This document shows positions 1 through 8,889 of a DNA stretch of 55,878 bases, piece by piece. The notes under the pieces are model-generated. The model saw only the letters and a list, made by a program, of their open reading frames with translations, ran no database searches and had not been told where the DNA came from. Location of the stretch: positions 1-55,878 of the forward strand of contig CANJUF010000021.1 of assembly GCA_947477745.1 (NCBI GenBank), read 5' to 3'. Source of the stretch: Sphingomonadaceae bacterium (GTDB lineage Bacteria > Pseudomonadota > Alphaproteobacteria > Sphingomonadales > Sphingomonadaceae). The position numbers and the translations under genes are program-made. Position 1 is the stretch's first letter. Each line of letters starts with the position of its first letter.

Positions 1-14
1 AGTCGTTGAAAATA

Positions 15-89
15 TGGTGGGCGCGGCAGGGATTGAACCTGCGACCCCACCCGTGTGAAGGGTGTGCTCTACCACTGAGCTACGCGCCC
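15..89 (-). tRNA. tRNA-Val (anticodon CAC)
   Basis: The minus strand folds as a complete cloverleaf. The acceptor stem GGGCGCG pairs with CGCGCCC, the 3' CCA is genomically encoded, and the T-arm contains GGTTCAATCC. The anticodon stem encloses the loop TTCACAC, which places CAC at positions 34-36, so it reads the valine codon GTG. There is no intron or variable-arm extension, and the length is 75 nt including CCA. Confidence 0.96.
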
Positions 90-181
90 CGCGGCCAAGC
101 CGGTGGCTCGGGCGGAAGGCGCGCAATTAGTCGAGCTTGGCGCGATTGACAAGCCGCCTCGCGGACCTAAATGCCCCTGCC

Positions 182-472
182 ATGACCGAAGATACCAGCC
201 CCGCCGCCGACGTGCCGCCCGACCGGCTCGCGATCAACCCGAGCAGTCCGCATTTCGATGCCGACAAGCTGCAGCGCGGCGTCGGCATCCGCTTCAAGGG
301 CGTGGTCCGCACCAACATCGAGGAATACTGCATTTCCGAAGGCTGGGTGCGCGTCCAGGCGGGCAAGGCGATGGACCGCAAGGGCCAGCCGCTGACGATC
401 AAGCTCAATGGCCCGGTCGAAGCCTGGTACGAGGATCTTGGCGACGAACCTCCGGTTGCAAAGGCTAGCTAG
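182..472 (+). CDS. DUF3297 family protein
   Basis: This encodes a 96-residue protein with the DUF3297 pattern: an N-terminal acidic/proline stretch, PDRLAINPSSPHFD, then KGVVRTNIEEYCISEGWVRV and a C-terminal NGPVEAWYED segment. The family is small, cytosolic and of unknown function; it is sometimes labelled glutathione-peroxidase-like, but no selenocysteine or cysteine redox motif is visible here. I chose the ATG at 182 because the conserved family begins shortly after it. The upstream in-frame extension from 137 starts with TTG and reads as non-conserved sequence. It stands alone between tRNA-Val and a convergent CHAP gene. Confidence 0.85.
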   Translation: MTEDTSPAADVPPDRLAINPSSPHFDADKLQRGVGIRFKGVVRTNIEEYCISEGWVRVQAGKAMDRKGQPLTIKLNGPVEAWYEDLGDEPPVAKAS

Positions 473-481
473 GCCAGCGAA

Positions 482-1099
482 TCACCTCATCCGGCCGGCG
501 ATGATTTCGCCGATGAGATCCTTGGTGTGCATTGCCTTTAGCTTGCCGCGCCCAGGCATGTAGGTCGTGCCCATGCCGTCTTTCTGGCCGTCGTTGTAGA
601 TGAACCCGTAAAGCGGCCAGTGGCGCGCGCCGAGCTGTTTGCCGGGGCCGAACCAGATGCGCACCTCGCTCCAGTCGTTATTGGGCGAGACATCGACCGC
701 GCGCACATCGTTCTCGATCTGGCCGGGCGATGACCAGTTTGCATGGCGCAGGAGCACGGTGCGTTCGTCGACGATGCGGCTGACCGCCGCGACATGGCCC
801 AGGCGCGAATTGCCATGCGGCCTGATCGCCATAACAGCGCCGACTCGCGGTTCGTGGCCTCGGGCATACTTGCCGGCGGCTTGTCCCCACCAGGTGTGCG
901 CATCTCCATAGATTCGGATGCCGGTGACGTTGCGGGCATAGGGCACGCACTGCAGGACGCCGGGAGCGGCGCTGCCATAGGCGCCGATGCCGCGTTCGAG
1001 CAGGACGCGGGCCTGGGCGGTCGGGACGAGGGCGGCGAGGGCTGCGAGGGGGGCAAGTGCAAGCGCCAGCTTCATGGTTAGGGTCTTCATGCCCATCAT
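482..1099 (-). CDS. Secreted CHAP-domain amidase/peptidase
   Basis: This is a 205-residue protein with an N-terminal signal peptide: a hydrophobic ALALAPLAALAALVP core ending in AQA. A CHAP domain (NlpC/P60-related cysteine amidohydrolase) follows. The candidate nucleophile is the Cys in LQCVPYAR near residue 51, the His is in RLGHVAAV, and a polar residue follows in the LRHANWSS segment. Such proteins cut peptidoglycan peptide or amide bonds in the periplasm. Three methionines lie at the start (1099, 1096, 1090), so the exact start is uncertain, but the signal peptide is kept in each case. It is transcribed away from der, with about 100 bases between the two genes. Confidence 0.85.
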   Translation of the reverse strand: MMGMKTLTMKLALALAPLAALAALVPTAQARVLLERGIGAYGSAAPGVLQCVPYARNVTGIRIYGDAHTWWGQAAGKYARGHEPRVGAVMAIRPHGNSRLGHVAAVSRIVDERTVLLRHANWSSPGQIENDVRAVDVSPNNDWSEVRIWFGPGKQLGARHWPLYGFIYNDGQKDGMGTTYMPGRGKLKAMHTKDLIGEIIAGRMR

Positions 1100-1207
1100 G
1101 GTGACCGCTTCGGGTTAGGGCCAGCCTTCCGCCTTTGGTAAACATGGCGGCAACAAATTGCCGCAATGCTTGTCATTGGCGGGAATCAGGCCCAATTGCG
1201 CGGCACC

Positions 1208-2581
1208 ATGTTGCCTCAAGTTATCATTATCGGCCGTCCCAACGTCGGCAAGTCGACCCTGTTCAACCGGCTGGTCGGCAAGAAGCTCGCGCTGGTCGAC
1301 GATCAGCCGGGCGTCACCCGCGACCGCCGTCTGGGCGATGCGCACCTGCTCGGCCTCGAGTTCACCATCGTCGATACCGCGGGCTGGGAGGACGAGGACG
1401 AGGCCAGCCTGCCGGGGCGGATGCGCGCGCAGACCGAAGCCGCTCTCGAAGGCGCGGATGTCGCGCTGTTCGTGGTCGACGCGCGCGCCGGGATCACTCC
1501 GCTCGACGAGGAAATCGCCCGCTGGCTTCATGGCTCCTCGGTGCCGGTAGTGCTCCTCGCCAACAAGGCCGAAGGTCGGGCCGGCGAGCCCGGCGTGCTC
1601 GAAGCTTATGCGCTCGGGCTGGGCGAGCCGGTCGCCTTTTCTGCCGAACATGGCCAGGGAATGGCCGAACTGTTCGACGAACTGCGTCCGCTGATCGAAC
1701 CGCTGCAGGAAGCGCACGAAGCTGCTTTGATCGAGGAGGGCGACGACCAATCCGGCCCTCTCAAGCTGGCGATCGTCGGGCGGCCGAATGCGGGCAAGTC
1801 CACCCTTATCAACATGCTGCTTGGCGAGGACAGGCTGCTCACCGGCCCCGAAGCGGGCATCACCCGCGATTCGATCGCGGTCGACTGGACCTGGACGGAC
1901 CCGGATACGGGCGAGACGCGCCCGGTCCGGCTGATAGATACCGCAGGAATGCGCAAGAAAGCGCGGGTGGTCGAGAAACTGGAGAAGCTGGCGGTCGCCG
2001 ATGCGCGCCACGCGGTCGATTTCGCCGAGGTCGTGATCCTGTTGCTCGATGCGACTCAGGGGCTGGAGCATCAGGACCTCAAGATCGCCTCGATGGTGCT
2101 CGAGGAAGGCCGCGCGCTGCTCATCGCGATCAACAAGTGGGACATCGCCGAAGATCCCTCTGGCCTGTTCAACGGCGTGCGCGCCGCGCTTGAAGATGGC
2201 TTGGCGCAAGTGCGCGGCGTTCCGCTGCTGGCGGTTTCAGCACGCACCGGCAAGGGCCTCGATGCGATGATCAAGGCAGCGTTCGAGCTGCGCGAAAGCT
2301 GGAGCCGCCGCATCCCCACCGCCGCGCTCAACCGCTGGTTCGAGGATGCGCTCACCGCCAATCCGCCGCCCGCTCCCGGCGGCAAGCGGATCAAGCTGCG
2401 CTATATTACCCAGTCGAATGTGCGCCCGCCGACCTTCGCCATGTTCGGCACGCGGCTGGACCATCTGCCCGAAAGCTACACGCGCTATCTGGTAAACGGC
2501 ATCCGCCGCGAGCTGGGCTTCGGTTCGGTGCCGGTGCGGCTGATGCTGCGCAGTGCCAAAAATCCTTACAAGAAGGATTAG
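1208..2581 (+). CDS. der: Ribosome biogenesis GTPase Der (EngA)
   Basis: Der is an essential double GTPase that assists maturation of the 50S subunit. Two Ras-like G domains are visible: GRPNVGKS near residues 9-16 with DTAGWE and NKAEG, and GRPNAGKS near residue 194 with DTAGMR and NKWD. A C-terminal KH-like RNA-binding domain follows from about residue 360. The ATG at 1208 leads straight into the first beta strand (MLPQVIIIG). An upstream in-frame start at 1166 adds only a non-conserved leader. The length of 457 residues fits the family. It converges on bfr with a stop-codon overlap of four bases. Confidence 0.97.
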   Translation: MLPQVIIIGRPNVGKSTLFNRLVGKKLALVDDQPGVTRDRRLGDAHLLGLEFTIVDTAGWEDEDEASLPGRMRAQTEAALEGADVALFVVDARAGITPLDEEIARWLHGSSVPVVLLANKAEGRAGEPGVLEAYALGLGEPVAFSAEHGQGMAELFDELRPLIEPLQEAHEAALIEEGDDQSGPLKLAIVGRPNAGKSTLINMLLGEDRLLTGPEAGITRDSIAVDWTWTDPDTGETRPVRLIDTAGMRKKARVVEKLEKLAVADARHAVDFAEVVILLLDATQGLEHQDLKIASMVLEEGRALLIAINKWDIAEDPSGLFNGVRAALEDGLAQVRGVPLLAVSARTGKGLDAMIKAAFELRESWSRRIPTAALNRWFEDALTANPPPAPGGKRIKLRYITQSNVRPPTFAMFGTRLDHLPESYTRYLVNGIRRELGFGSVPVRLMLRSAKNPYKKD

Positions 2582-3057
2582 CTCTCCGCGGCCTTGCTGT
2601 TGAGCTGCACGTAGTTCTGCAGCCCCATCCGCGCGATCATGTCGAATTGCCGTTCGAGGAAGTCGACATGTTCCTCCTCGTTTTCGAGGATCTTCTCGAA
2701 AATCTCGCGGCTGATGTAATCGCGGGCCGATTCGGCATGGGCGATGGCGTCGCGCAGAAGCGGGATCGCCTCATTTTCAAGCGCCAGGTCCGCCTTGAGC
2801 ACTTCCTCGACGTTCTCGCCGATCTTGAGCTTGCCCAGTGCCTGGAAGTTGGGAAGCCCTTCGAGGAACAGGATCCGCTCGGCGAGCATGTCGGCATGCT
2901 TCATCTCGTCGATCGATTCGTGCCGCTCGAAGTCGGCCAATTTGGTCACACCCCAGTTGTGAAGCATCCGATAGTGGAGCCAATACTGGTTCACTGCGGT
3001 CAGCTCGTTGAGCAGTGCCTTGTTGAGGAAATCGATGACCCGCGGATCGCCCTTCAT
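2578..3057 (-). CDS. bfr: Bacterioferritin
   Basis: This 159-residue protein is a full-length bacterioferritin, which forms a 24-mer iron-storage cage. Ferroxidase ligands match the family numbering exactly: Glu18 in LLNELTAV, Glu51 and His54 in DEMKHAD, and the later ENEEEHVDF motif carrying the Glu127/His130 pair. Met52, the axial ligand of the inter-subunit heme, is also present. The start at 3057 follows an AGGAG ribosome site about 11 bases upstream; the longer reading from 3084 is unlikely. The ferredoxin that releases iron from Bfr (bfd) lies directly upstream on the same strand, and the two probably share a transcript. Confidence 0.97.
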   Translation of the reverse strand: MKGDPRVIDFLNKALLNELTAVNQYWLHYRMLHNWGVTKLADFERHESIDEMKHADMLAERILFLEGLPNFQALGKLKIGENVEEVLKADLALENEAIPLLRDAIAHAESARDYISREIFEKILENEEEHVDFLERQFDMIARMGLQNYVQLNSKAAES

Positions 3058-3117
3058 GTCGCAAACTCCTGTCCAAGAAGGCAACGGTTATGCGCCTCGA
3101 AAGTTGCGGCGATAACG

Positions 3118-3312
3118 CTATTGAGTGATCGGAACCGGCAACCTCGCGGCATCATGAACTTCGAGGACAATGCGGTCCGCTTCCTCAAGGCACTGGCGGC
3201 ATTGCGGTTCGTGGCCGAGCTTACGGTAGAGCTCTTCGGCGGAGCCGGACTTGCACTTCGCCTCGGCCCGCAGGTCCGCTTCCTTGATGGCATTGCAGAT
3301 GCAGATGTACAC
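3118..3312 (-). CDS. bfd: Bacterioferritin-associated ferredoxin
   Basis: Bfd is a small [2Fe-2S] protein that docks on bacterioferritin and reduces its stored ferric iron. The protein shows the C-x-C (YICICNAI) and C-x2-C (PQCRQC) cluster ligands of the family. I chose the GTG at 3312 rather than the ATG at 3342. GTG gives 64 residues, the usual Bfd length, begins at the conserved (M)YICICN, and has a GGAGAGGA ribosome site just upstream. It sits about 60 bases before bfr on the same strand. The 79-base gap upstream contains a candidate iron-regulatory palindrome. Confidence 0.9.
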   Translation of the reverse strand: MYICICNAIKEADLRAEAKCKSGSAEELYRKLGHEPQCRQCLEEADRIVLEVHDAARLPVPITQ

Positions 3313-3352
3313 GCGGTCGATCCTCTCCAACTGTCCTCGCACATAGGTTATA

Positions 3353-3367
3353 TGCGAATAGGTCGCA
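3353..3367. promoter_or_regulatory. Candidate metal-regulator operator upstream of bfd
   Basis: TGCGA-ATAGG-TCGCA is a perfect 5-base-arm inverted repeat in the short gap between the DUF418 stop and the bfd start. It lies about 40 bases before the bfd GTG. Its TGC...GCA outline resembles alphaproteobacterial Fur/Mur sites. Iron control of bfd/bfr would make sense, but the match is by eye and short. Confidence 0.35.
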
Positions 3368-3391
3368 ATAGCATTTGTGAGTCTCGCGTGC

Positions 3392-4633
3392 TTATCTTCG
3401 GTTCGGCAAGAGGCGCCATTCCACCAGGCATCGCCACAGCCATTCGAGTGGTCCGCGCCGATAGCGGGTGAGCCACGGTTTGCTCCATGCCAGCATCAGC
3501 GCCCAACCCAGCAGGACGAATGGCACTTGCTCCAGCGGCCCGAAACGGTCGAACAGGCCAAGCCCCCAGCCGTTGAACAGCGCAGTCATCAGCACAGTGG
3601 TGCCGAGGTAATTGCTGAACGCCATCTTCCCCGCCGCGTCGATCCGCGCGCCGATCCGCATGGCCAGCAGACGCGGCGCGGCAATCACGAGCGCAGCCGC
3701 ATAGCCGGCTGCCATCAGCAAATGTTCGAAGGCCGAGCCGTAGTGGCTCAGCATCCCCATCGCGCGCAGCGGGAAATGGCGCGGCATGACCCAGGCGAGC
3801 AGTGCCAGCGCTATCGCGCCGCCAAACACCACGCCGAGGGCCGCCGTCCGCCGCAGTGCGGCCCGGCTCCAGCCGCCCGAAAAGAAGCCGCTGCCATAAA
3901 GCGCCATGCCGATCAGGATCAGCGGCAGCGTCTCTCCCAGCCATTCGATCGCGGCTCCCAGCGGCTCCAGCGGATCGTCCGCCAGCTTCATGCGCACATG
4001 CTCGGCAAACCCGGCGCGGATGCCAGCGGCTTCGCGCTCGGCATAATCGCGAAACTGGCCGGTCAACTTCTTGTCGGCGGCGATCTCGGCGGGGCTGGCT
4101 TCGCCCTGGAGGATGCGCTCTTCCGCGACGACCCCGGGCAAGGTCTGGACGATCCCCTGCACATTCCACAGCGTGAAGACGCCAATCCCGATCGCCGCCA
4201 GCAGGGCAGGGCGCAGGCGCCGGAGCGGCAAGGCGAGCATCCCGGCAAGTGCATAGAAGAACAGAATGTCTCCCCACCAGAACAGCAGGAAATGCAGATA
4301 GCCGAACAGCGCAAGCCACAGCAGGCGGCGGACCTGAAGCGCCATGCCCGGCCTGCCGTTCGCCTCGTTGCGCTCGATGAACAGCACCATGCTTGCTCCG
4401 AACAGCATGGTGAAAAGCGCGCGCATCTTGCCTTCGAACAGCAGGAAGGTGGCCGCGAAGGTCCATTCGTCGGCAGCCGGAACGCGGCCCATGTAGTTGG
4501 GCGAGACGGTTTCAACCCCGGGTCCGGCAAACCCGCCGATGTTGATTGCAAGGATACCAAGGACGGCAATGCCACGGATCAGATCGAGCGAGCCGATCCG
4601 GTCATTCGTTGCGCCGCCGGGTCGGTCAGTCAT
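3392..4633 (-). CDS. DUF418 domain-containing membrane protein
   Basis: This 413-residue polytopic inner-membrane protein begins after a short polar leader with the family signature DLIRGIAVLGILAINI. About ten hydrophobic segments follow, including LLWLALFGYLHFLLFWWGD, and the DUF418 region with FSNYLGTTVLMTALF lies near the C terminus. The family (YeiB-like) has no settled biochemical role and is often proposed to be a transporter or acyltransferase-like protein. Its start overlaps the stop of the upstream Sel1/SPOR gene by eight bases, so the two are probably co-transcribed and translationally coupled. Confidence 0.88.
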   Translation of the reverse strand: MTDRPGGATNDRIGSLDLIRGIAVLGILAINIGGFAGPGVETVSPNYMGRVPAADEWTFAATFLLFEGKMRALFTMLFGASMVLFIERNEANGRPGMALQVRRLLWLALFGYLHFLLFWWGDILFFYALAGMLALPLRRLRPALLAAIGIGVFTLWNVQGIVQTLPGVVAEERILQGEASPAEIAADKKLTGQFRDYAEREAAGIRAGFAEHVRMKLADDPLEPLGAAIEWLGETLPLILIGMALYGSGFFSGGWSRAALRRTAALGVVFGGAIALALLAWVMPRHFPLRAMGMLSHYGSAFEHLLMAAGYAAALVIAAPRLLAMRIGARIDAAGKMAFSNYLGTTVLMTALFNGWGLGLFDRFGPLEQVPFVLLGWALMLAWSKPWLTRYRRGPLEWLWRCLVEWRLLPNRR

Positions 4634-5702
4634 TCACGGCCATGCAAGCGAAGCCGCCGGACTTGAGGCGGTTGCAGGCTGACTGCGCGCTTTCCTGGCT
4701 GGCGAAGCCGCCCGCCTGAAGCCGGATCACCTTGCCTGCCGGAATTGCCAGTTTGGTATGGCCCGCCAGTTCGGGCCGAGCCTTGACCTTGTTCCACAAA
4801 GCGTCGGCATTGGCGCGCACGCCGAACGCGCCGAGTTGTACCCGCCAAGCACCGGTGATGCTGGACGGCGCTGGACTTGGGGCAGGAGCATCGAAGCGCG
4901 GCTTCGGCGCGACCAGCGGCCGGGTCGTGACCGGCGGCATCGGCTTGGGCGGCGGCGGCGCATTCTGAATGATGCTGGCCACCGGCGGCGCGCGGCCGGG
5001 GGTATAGTCCGCGCCGGGCTGGCGCGTATCTGAGTGTGCGGGAACGTCGAACGGCCTCAGGCTGGTGCTGCGGGGGGGACGGGAATCGGCATCGAGATCA
5101 ACTGCGGCGACCTGCGCGCGCCGGGCCTGTTCGGTTTCGCCGGCGATCGTGGCGGCAAGCGCGATGGCGCGCTGGCGCTGATCGAGCGGAACATACTGGT
5201 CCATCTGCGTCAGCGCCGATGTCGCCTGCGGCAGACCGGCCTGCTGCGCGAGGCTGACCAGCGCATAGGCGCGTTCCCAGTCCTTCGCCACGCCGTCGGC
5301 GTTGAAATAGGCCAGGCCCAGGACATAGTGCGCGCGCGGATCGCCGCGTCCCGACGCAGCCTTGATATAGGGCATGGCCCCGGCGCGATCGCCGCGCTGG
5401 AAAATCAGCAAGCCAAGATTGTCCGCCGCCTGGAGGTGGCCCTGTGCAGCGGCGCGGGCGAAAAGCTGTTCGGCCTTTGCCAGGTCCTGCGAGACGCCGC
5501 GCCCCAGCTTGTAGGCCTGGGCGAGATTGAACTGGGCGTCGGGATCGCCTTTTTCGGCCGGTCCCTGCCACTGCCGGATCGCTGCGGGATAGTCGCCGCG
5601 CGACCAGGCATCGACCCCGTCCTTCACGTCGGCGAGCGCCGGGACGGCGCAAATCATTGCCGCACCGAAGAGAATTGCGCGCGGAAAGCGGATTGCAGGC
5701 AC
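4626..5702 (-). CDS. Sel1-repeat/SPOR-domain periplasmic protein
   Basis: This is a 358-residue exported protein. It has a signal peptide (ILFGAAMICAVPALA), then Sel1-type helical repeats over roughly residues 30-190 (repeated A-x2-G-x4-A-x2-L-G patterns such as PDAQFNLAQAYKLGRGV). A proline-rich linker follows at about 225-280, and a C-terminal SPOR domain from about residue 285 (WRVQLGAFGVRANADALW). SPOR domains bind denuded peptidoglycan at division sites, so a cell-envelope or division role is likely. The GTG start at 5702 has an AGGAG site nine bases upstream. The downstream DUF418 gene overlaps its end. Confidence 0.87.
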   Translation of the reverse strand: MPAIRFPRAILFGAAMICAVPALADVKDGVDAWSRGDYPAAIRQWQGPAEKGDPDAQFNLAQAYKLGRGVSQDLAKAEQLFARAAAQGHLQAADNLGLLIFQRGDRAGAMPYIKAASGRGDPRAHYVLGLAYFNADGVAKDWERAYALVSLAQQAGLPQATSALTQMDQYVPLDQRQRAIALAATIAGETEQARRAQVAAVDLDADSRPPRSTSLRPFDVPAHSDTRQPGADYTPGRAPPVASIIQNAPPPPKPMPPVTTRPLVAPKPRFDAPAPSPAPSSITGAWRVQLGAFGVRANADALWNKVKARPELAGHTKLAIPAGKVIRLQAGGFASQESAQSACNRLKSGGFACMAVND

Positions 5703-5964
5703 GAAATGTCTCCTCGTTCGGGTGCGCCCGGCTGTAAACCTTTCACGCCCACGTATAAGCCTTTCGGCCCCGCTGCGGGCGATGGCGCATTCTTAACCGA
5801 TAGAATGAATAAATCCCTAGCCTCGTTTTAGCCGGCAATGAAACCGCGCCCACAAGCCCTCCCGTGCCCTGCATTAACCCAAAATTAGGAACGATCTGCG
5901 ATCCAGTGTGCCGAATAGGGTTCAACCGGACTGCATTCGGGACTGTTTTTTAAGGGGCAAGGCA

Positions 5965-7575
5965 TTGCGCGTACTCGCATTGGCATCACAGAAAGGCGGC
6001 TCGGGCAAGACGACGCTCTCGGGCCATCTTGCCGTGCAGGCACAGAGGGCCGGCGCCGGTCCTGTTGTCCTGATCGACATCGACCCTCAGGGCTCGCTCG
6101 CCGACTGGTGGAACGAGCGCGAGGCGGAATTTCCGGCATTCGCGCAGACTACAGTCTCGCGGCTGGCGCACGACCTGCAGGCACTGCGCGAGCAGGGCTT
6201 CAAGCTTGCCGTGATCGACACGCCTCTCTCCGGCGCTGTCAGTACGGCTCTGGCGGCGGCACTTGTCGTCGGCTTTGCGGCCAGCACTCCGGTTGCCCAT
6301 GCGGCACCGGCGCTTTCCAAGAAGGCCGAACGCCAGGTCAGCAAGGCGATCGCCGTTGCCGAAAAGCGCGTGCAGAAAGCCCCGCAGGACGCCGCCGCGC
6401 GCGCCATTCTCGGCAATGCCTACCTGCTTGGCGGCCGCTTCGAATCGGCTGTGACCGCGCTCGAAGACGCCCGCTATCTTGGTGACACCAGCGCCCGCGC
6501 GGCGCTTGGCCTCGCGCTCGCCCATGTCGGCGTCGGCAACGGCGCTGCTGCCGTGGCTGTCCTCGACGGTGCGCGCGATACGCTTCCGGTCAGCGATTAT
6601 GGCCTGGCGCTTGCGCTTGCCGGAGAGACCACCCGCGGTGTCGACGTGCTCGCACAGGCGCTGCGCGGCGGCGAAAACAACGTGAAGCTCAGGCAGAACC
6701 TGGCTTATGCCTATGCGCTCGACGGCCGCTGGAACGAAGCGCGGCTGATGGCCTCGCAGGATGTTCCTGCCGATCAGCTCGACAAGCGGATCACAACATG
6801 GGCGAAGCAAGGCAAGCCCGAGGACTTCCGCCTGCGCGTTGCCTCCATGCTCGGCACCGCGGTTCGCGTTGACGAGGGCCAGCCGGCTTACCTGGCGATT
6901 GCGCGCGATCCTTCGAGAGAAGTCGCCTCGCTGCCGGTTCCCTCGCTCGCTTCCGTGCCCGCCCGCACCGACAGCAACGGCGAACTCCCGCCGGTCGAGA
7001 ACGGCGAGAGCTTCTGGGTGGCCGAAGCGGCTCGTCCCGAACCTTCAGCGCTTGCGCTTGCGCCGGAACCCAACCGGACCGAAGTTGCCGGTTCGCCTCC
7101 GGTTCCTGCCGAGCCCTATGCGTCGGCAAAGCCCGGAACGTTGGAGCAGGCTTTTGTTGAGCCCGTCGCAGCGCCCGCTGCCGCTCCTGCGCCAGCGGTG
7201 CGGACTGCCGCGGCGACCGCACCGGCTGCGCAGCCGCTGCGCAAGGCCCGCAAGGTTGCGGCGGCAAACCGTATTTTCCCCGGCGTCAAGGCAGTCGCCA
7301 ACGGCTCGCACCTCGTGCAGCTTGGCTCGTTCTCGTCCAAGGCCAATGCCGAACGCGCGTGGAGCATCTTCCTCTCGCGCAATCCCGAGCTTGCCCAGTT
7401 CGACCGCAAGCTGACCGAGGCGGTCGTGAACGGCAAGCGCTTCTACCGCGTCTCCGCGGCCGGTTTCGACCGTAGCTCGGCGCGGCAGATGTGCTCAACC
7501 GTAAGGACCCGCGGCGGCGCCTGCATCCTTTGGGCAGCTGGCAATCCGCTGCCGGGAGCCATTCGCAAGGATTAA
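5965..7575 (+). CDS. In-frame fusion: truncated ParA ATPase N-terminus joined to exported TPR/SPOR protein
   Basis: One open frame of 536 codons joins two unrelated proteins. Residues 1-87 are the start of a ParA/MinD ATPase, with Walker A KGGSGKTT and DIDPQGSLADWW. They stop right after VIDTP, where a ParA would continue with its switch II and adenine-binding regions. The next residues form a typical signal peptide (STALAAALVVGFAASTPVAHA), then TPR-like helical repeats, a Pro/Ala-rich linker and a C-terminal SPOR domain (HLVQLGSFSSKANAERAW). The start is TTG at 5965 after an AAGGGG site. In related genomes I recall parA followed by a separate SPOR-protein gene, so this looks like a deletion junction near 6221-6237. 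The buried signal peptide should block normal export. Confidence 0.8.
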   Translation: MRVLALASQKGGSGKTTLSGHLAVQAQRAGAGPVVLIDIDPQGSLADWWNEREAEFPAFAQTTVSRLAHDLQALREQGFKLAVIDTPLSGAVSTALAAALVVGFAASTPVAHAAPALSKKAERQVSKAIAVAEKRVQKAPQDAAARAILGNAYLLGGRFESAVTALEDARYLGDTSARAALGLALAHVGVGNGAAAVAVLDGARDTLPVSDYGLALALAGETTRGVDVLAQALRGGENNVKLRQNLAYAYALDGRWNEARLMASQDVPADQLDKRITTWAKQGKPEDFRLRVASMLGTAVRVDEGQPAYLAIARDPSREVASLPVPSLASVPARTDSNGELPPVENGESFWVAEAARPEPSALALAPEPNRTEVAGSPPVPAEPYASAKPGTLEQAFVEPVAAPAAAPAPAVRTAAATAPAAQPLRKARKVAAANRIFPGVKAVANGSHLVQLGSFSSKANAERAWSIFLSRNPELAQFDRKLTEAVVNGKRFYRVSAAGFDRSSARQMCSTVRTRGGACILWAAGNPLPGAIRKD

Positions 7576-7613
7576 TCACCGGTCCGAATACGCAATCCGG
7601 ATCAGGTCGCAGA

Positions 7614-7645
7614 AGGCCCCTTCCCTGCCGGGGAGGGGTCTTTTT
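7614..7645 (+). terminator. Rho-independent terminator after the ParA/SPOR fusion
   Basis: A GC-rich stem (GGCCCCTTCCC pairing with GGGGAGGGGTC around a TGCC loop) is followed by TTTTTC. It lies 40 bases after the fusion's stop and ends just before the stop of the convergent pyrC-like gene. Confidence 0.85.
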
Positions 7646-7653
7646 CGTTATTG

Positions 7654-8889
7654 TCAGGCTACCTGCGCGCCGCCCTTGAACAGTGCGAGTACGCGTCCCT
7701 GAACCGGCTGTCGGTCGAAGGGGGTATTGCCCGCACTTGCTTCCATCTGCGCCGAGTCGACGATCCACGGCTTGTCCGGATCGATCACGGCGATATCGGC
7801 CTCTGCTCCTGCTTCCAGCCGCCCGGAATTGACGCCGAGCAGGCTCGCCGGATTGCCCGCCAGCAGTTCGAACGCCCGCCCAATGGAAATCACCGCGTCG
7901 CGCACCAGGCTAAGCGTGAGCGGTAGCAGCGTTTCCGCGCCCGCCATGCCCGGCTCGGCGTCGGCGAAGGGCAGGCGCTTTCCTTCCGGCCCGCGCGGAT
8001 CGTGGCCCGATGCGATCACGTCGATGGTGCCGTCGGAAATCGCGGCGATCACTGCCTTGCGGTCCATTTCCGAGCGTAGCGGCGGCGAAAGACGCATGAA
8101 GGTGCGGAACTCGGCAACAGCGATGTCGGAGAGCATGAAGTGCGCGGGCGTGACCCCTGCGGTCACCGGCAGGCCGCGCGCCTTGGCTGCGCGCACCAGA
8201 TCGAGGCCCGCAGCCGTCGTCACCTGCCGCACATGCAGCCGCGCGCCAGCGATCTCTGCAAGCGCAATGTCGCGCGCCAGGGCCAAAGCCTCAGCTTCTG
8301 CGGGAGCGGAAGGAAGGCCCAGCCGCGTCGCCATCTCGCCAGCCGTGGCGACGGCATTGCCGGTCAGCCCCGCGTCCTCGGCATGGGTACAGACCACCAG
8401 ATCCAGCATGGCGGCATATTGCAGCACCCGCAGCATGGTGCCCGAATCGGCGATCCAGCGCCGACCGGTGGCGACGGCTTTCGCGCCTGCATCCTTCATC
8501 AGCCCGAATTCGGCGAGCCGCGCGCTCTCCAGCCCTTGCGTCGCGGCGGCAAGCGGGTGGACCCAGAAATCGGGCTTGCCCGAGCTTGCGGTAAAGCGCA
8601 CCCGCGATGGCACGTCGAGCATGCCGTTGTCGGGCATCACGGCGGCGCGCACGATCCCGCCGAAGTGGAACGCGGGCTTGTCGATCGCGAATACGCCGAA
8701 ATCAACCAGGCCGGGCGTTACCAGCTTGCCCTTTGCGTCGTGGATGGCATCGCCCGGCTCGGGCGCGACTTGCGGCCCGACTGCTGCAATGTGCCCATCC
8801 ACGCACCGCAATGCGCCTGAAACCGGCTGCGCCTCGCCCGGGAGCATCAGCCGCGCGTTTGTGATCGTAAGCGGTGCGGCAATGCTCAT
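7654..8889 (-). CDS. Dihydroorotase-like protein lacking the metal site (non-catalytic PyrC homologue, ATCase partner)
   Basis: This 411-residue amidohydrolase-fold protein has the frame of a type I dihydroorotase: an N-terminal beta segment, [22 protein letters not shown], and a C-terminal [17 protein letters not shown]. The metal-binding HxH of active enzymes (GLVDxHxHLR) is replaced by DFGVF, and the later D-H-A-P-H motif is replaced by SGHDPRG. Both changes remove zinc ligands, so catalysis is unlikely. Such pseudo-dihydroorotases (PyrX/PyrC') support the assembly or activity of aspartate carbamoyltransferase. It overlaps pyrB by four bases (ATGA), in line with a stoichiometric complex. 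An active dihydroorotase must lie elsewhere in the genome. Confidence 0.85.
   Translation of the reverse strand: MSIAAPLTITNARLMLPGEAQPVSGALRCVDGHIAAVGPQVAPEPGDAIHDAKGKLVTPGLVDFGVFAIDKPAFHFGGIVRAAVMPDNGMLDVPSRVRFTASSGKPDFWVHPLAAATQGLESARLAEFGLMKDAGAKAVATGRRWIADSGTMLRVLQYAAMLDLVVCTHAEDAGLTGNAVATAGEMATRLGLPSAPAEAEALALARDIALAEIAGARLHVRQVTTAAGLDLVRAAKARGLPVTAGVTPAHFMLSDIAVAEFRTFMRLSPPLRSEMDRKAVIAAISDGTIDVIASGHDPRGPEGKRLPFADAEPGMAGAETLLPLTLSLVRDAVISIGRAFELLAGNPASLLGVNSGRLEAGAEADIAVIDPDKPWIVDSAQMEASAGNTPFDRQPVQGRVLALFKGGAQVA

Noticed and set aside
3377..4666. 429-codon plus-strand frame antisense to the DUF418 gene
   Set aside because: It mirrors codon structure of the real gene and has no recognisable motif or start signal.
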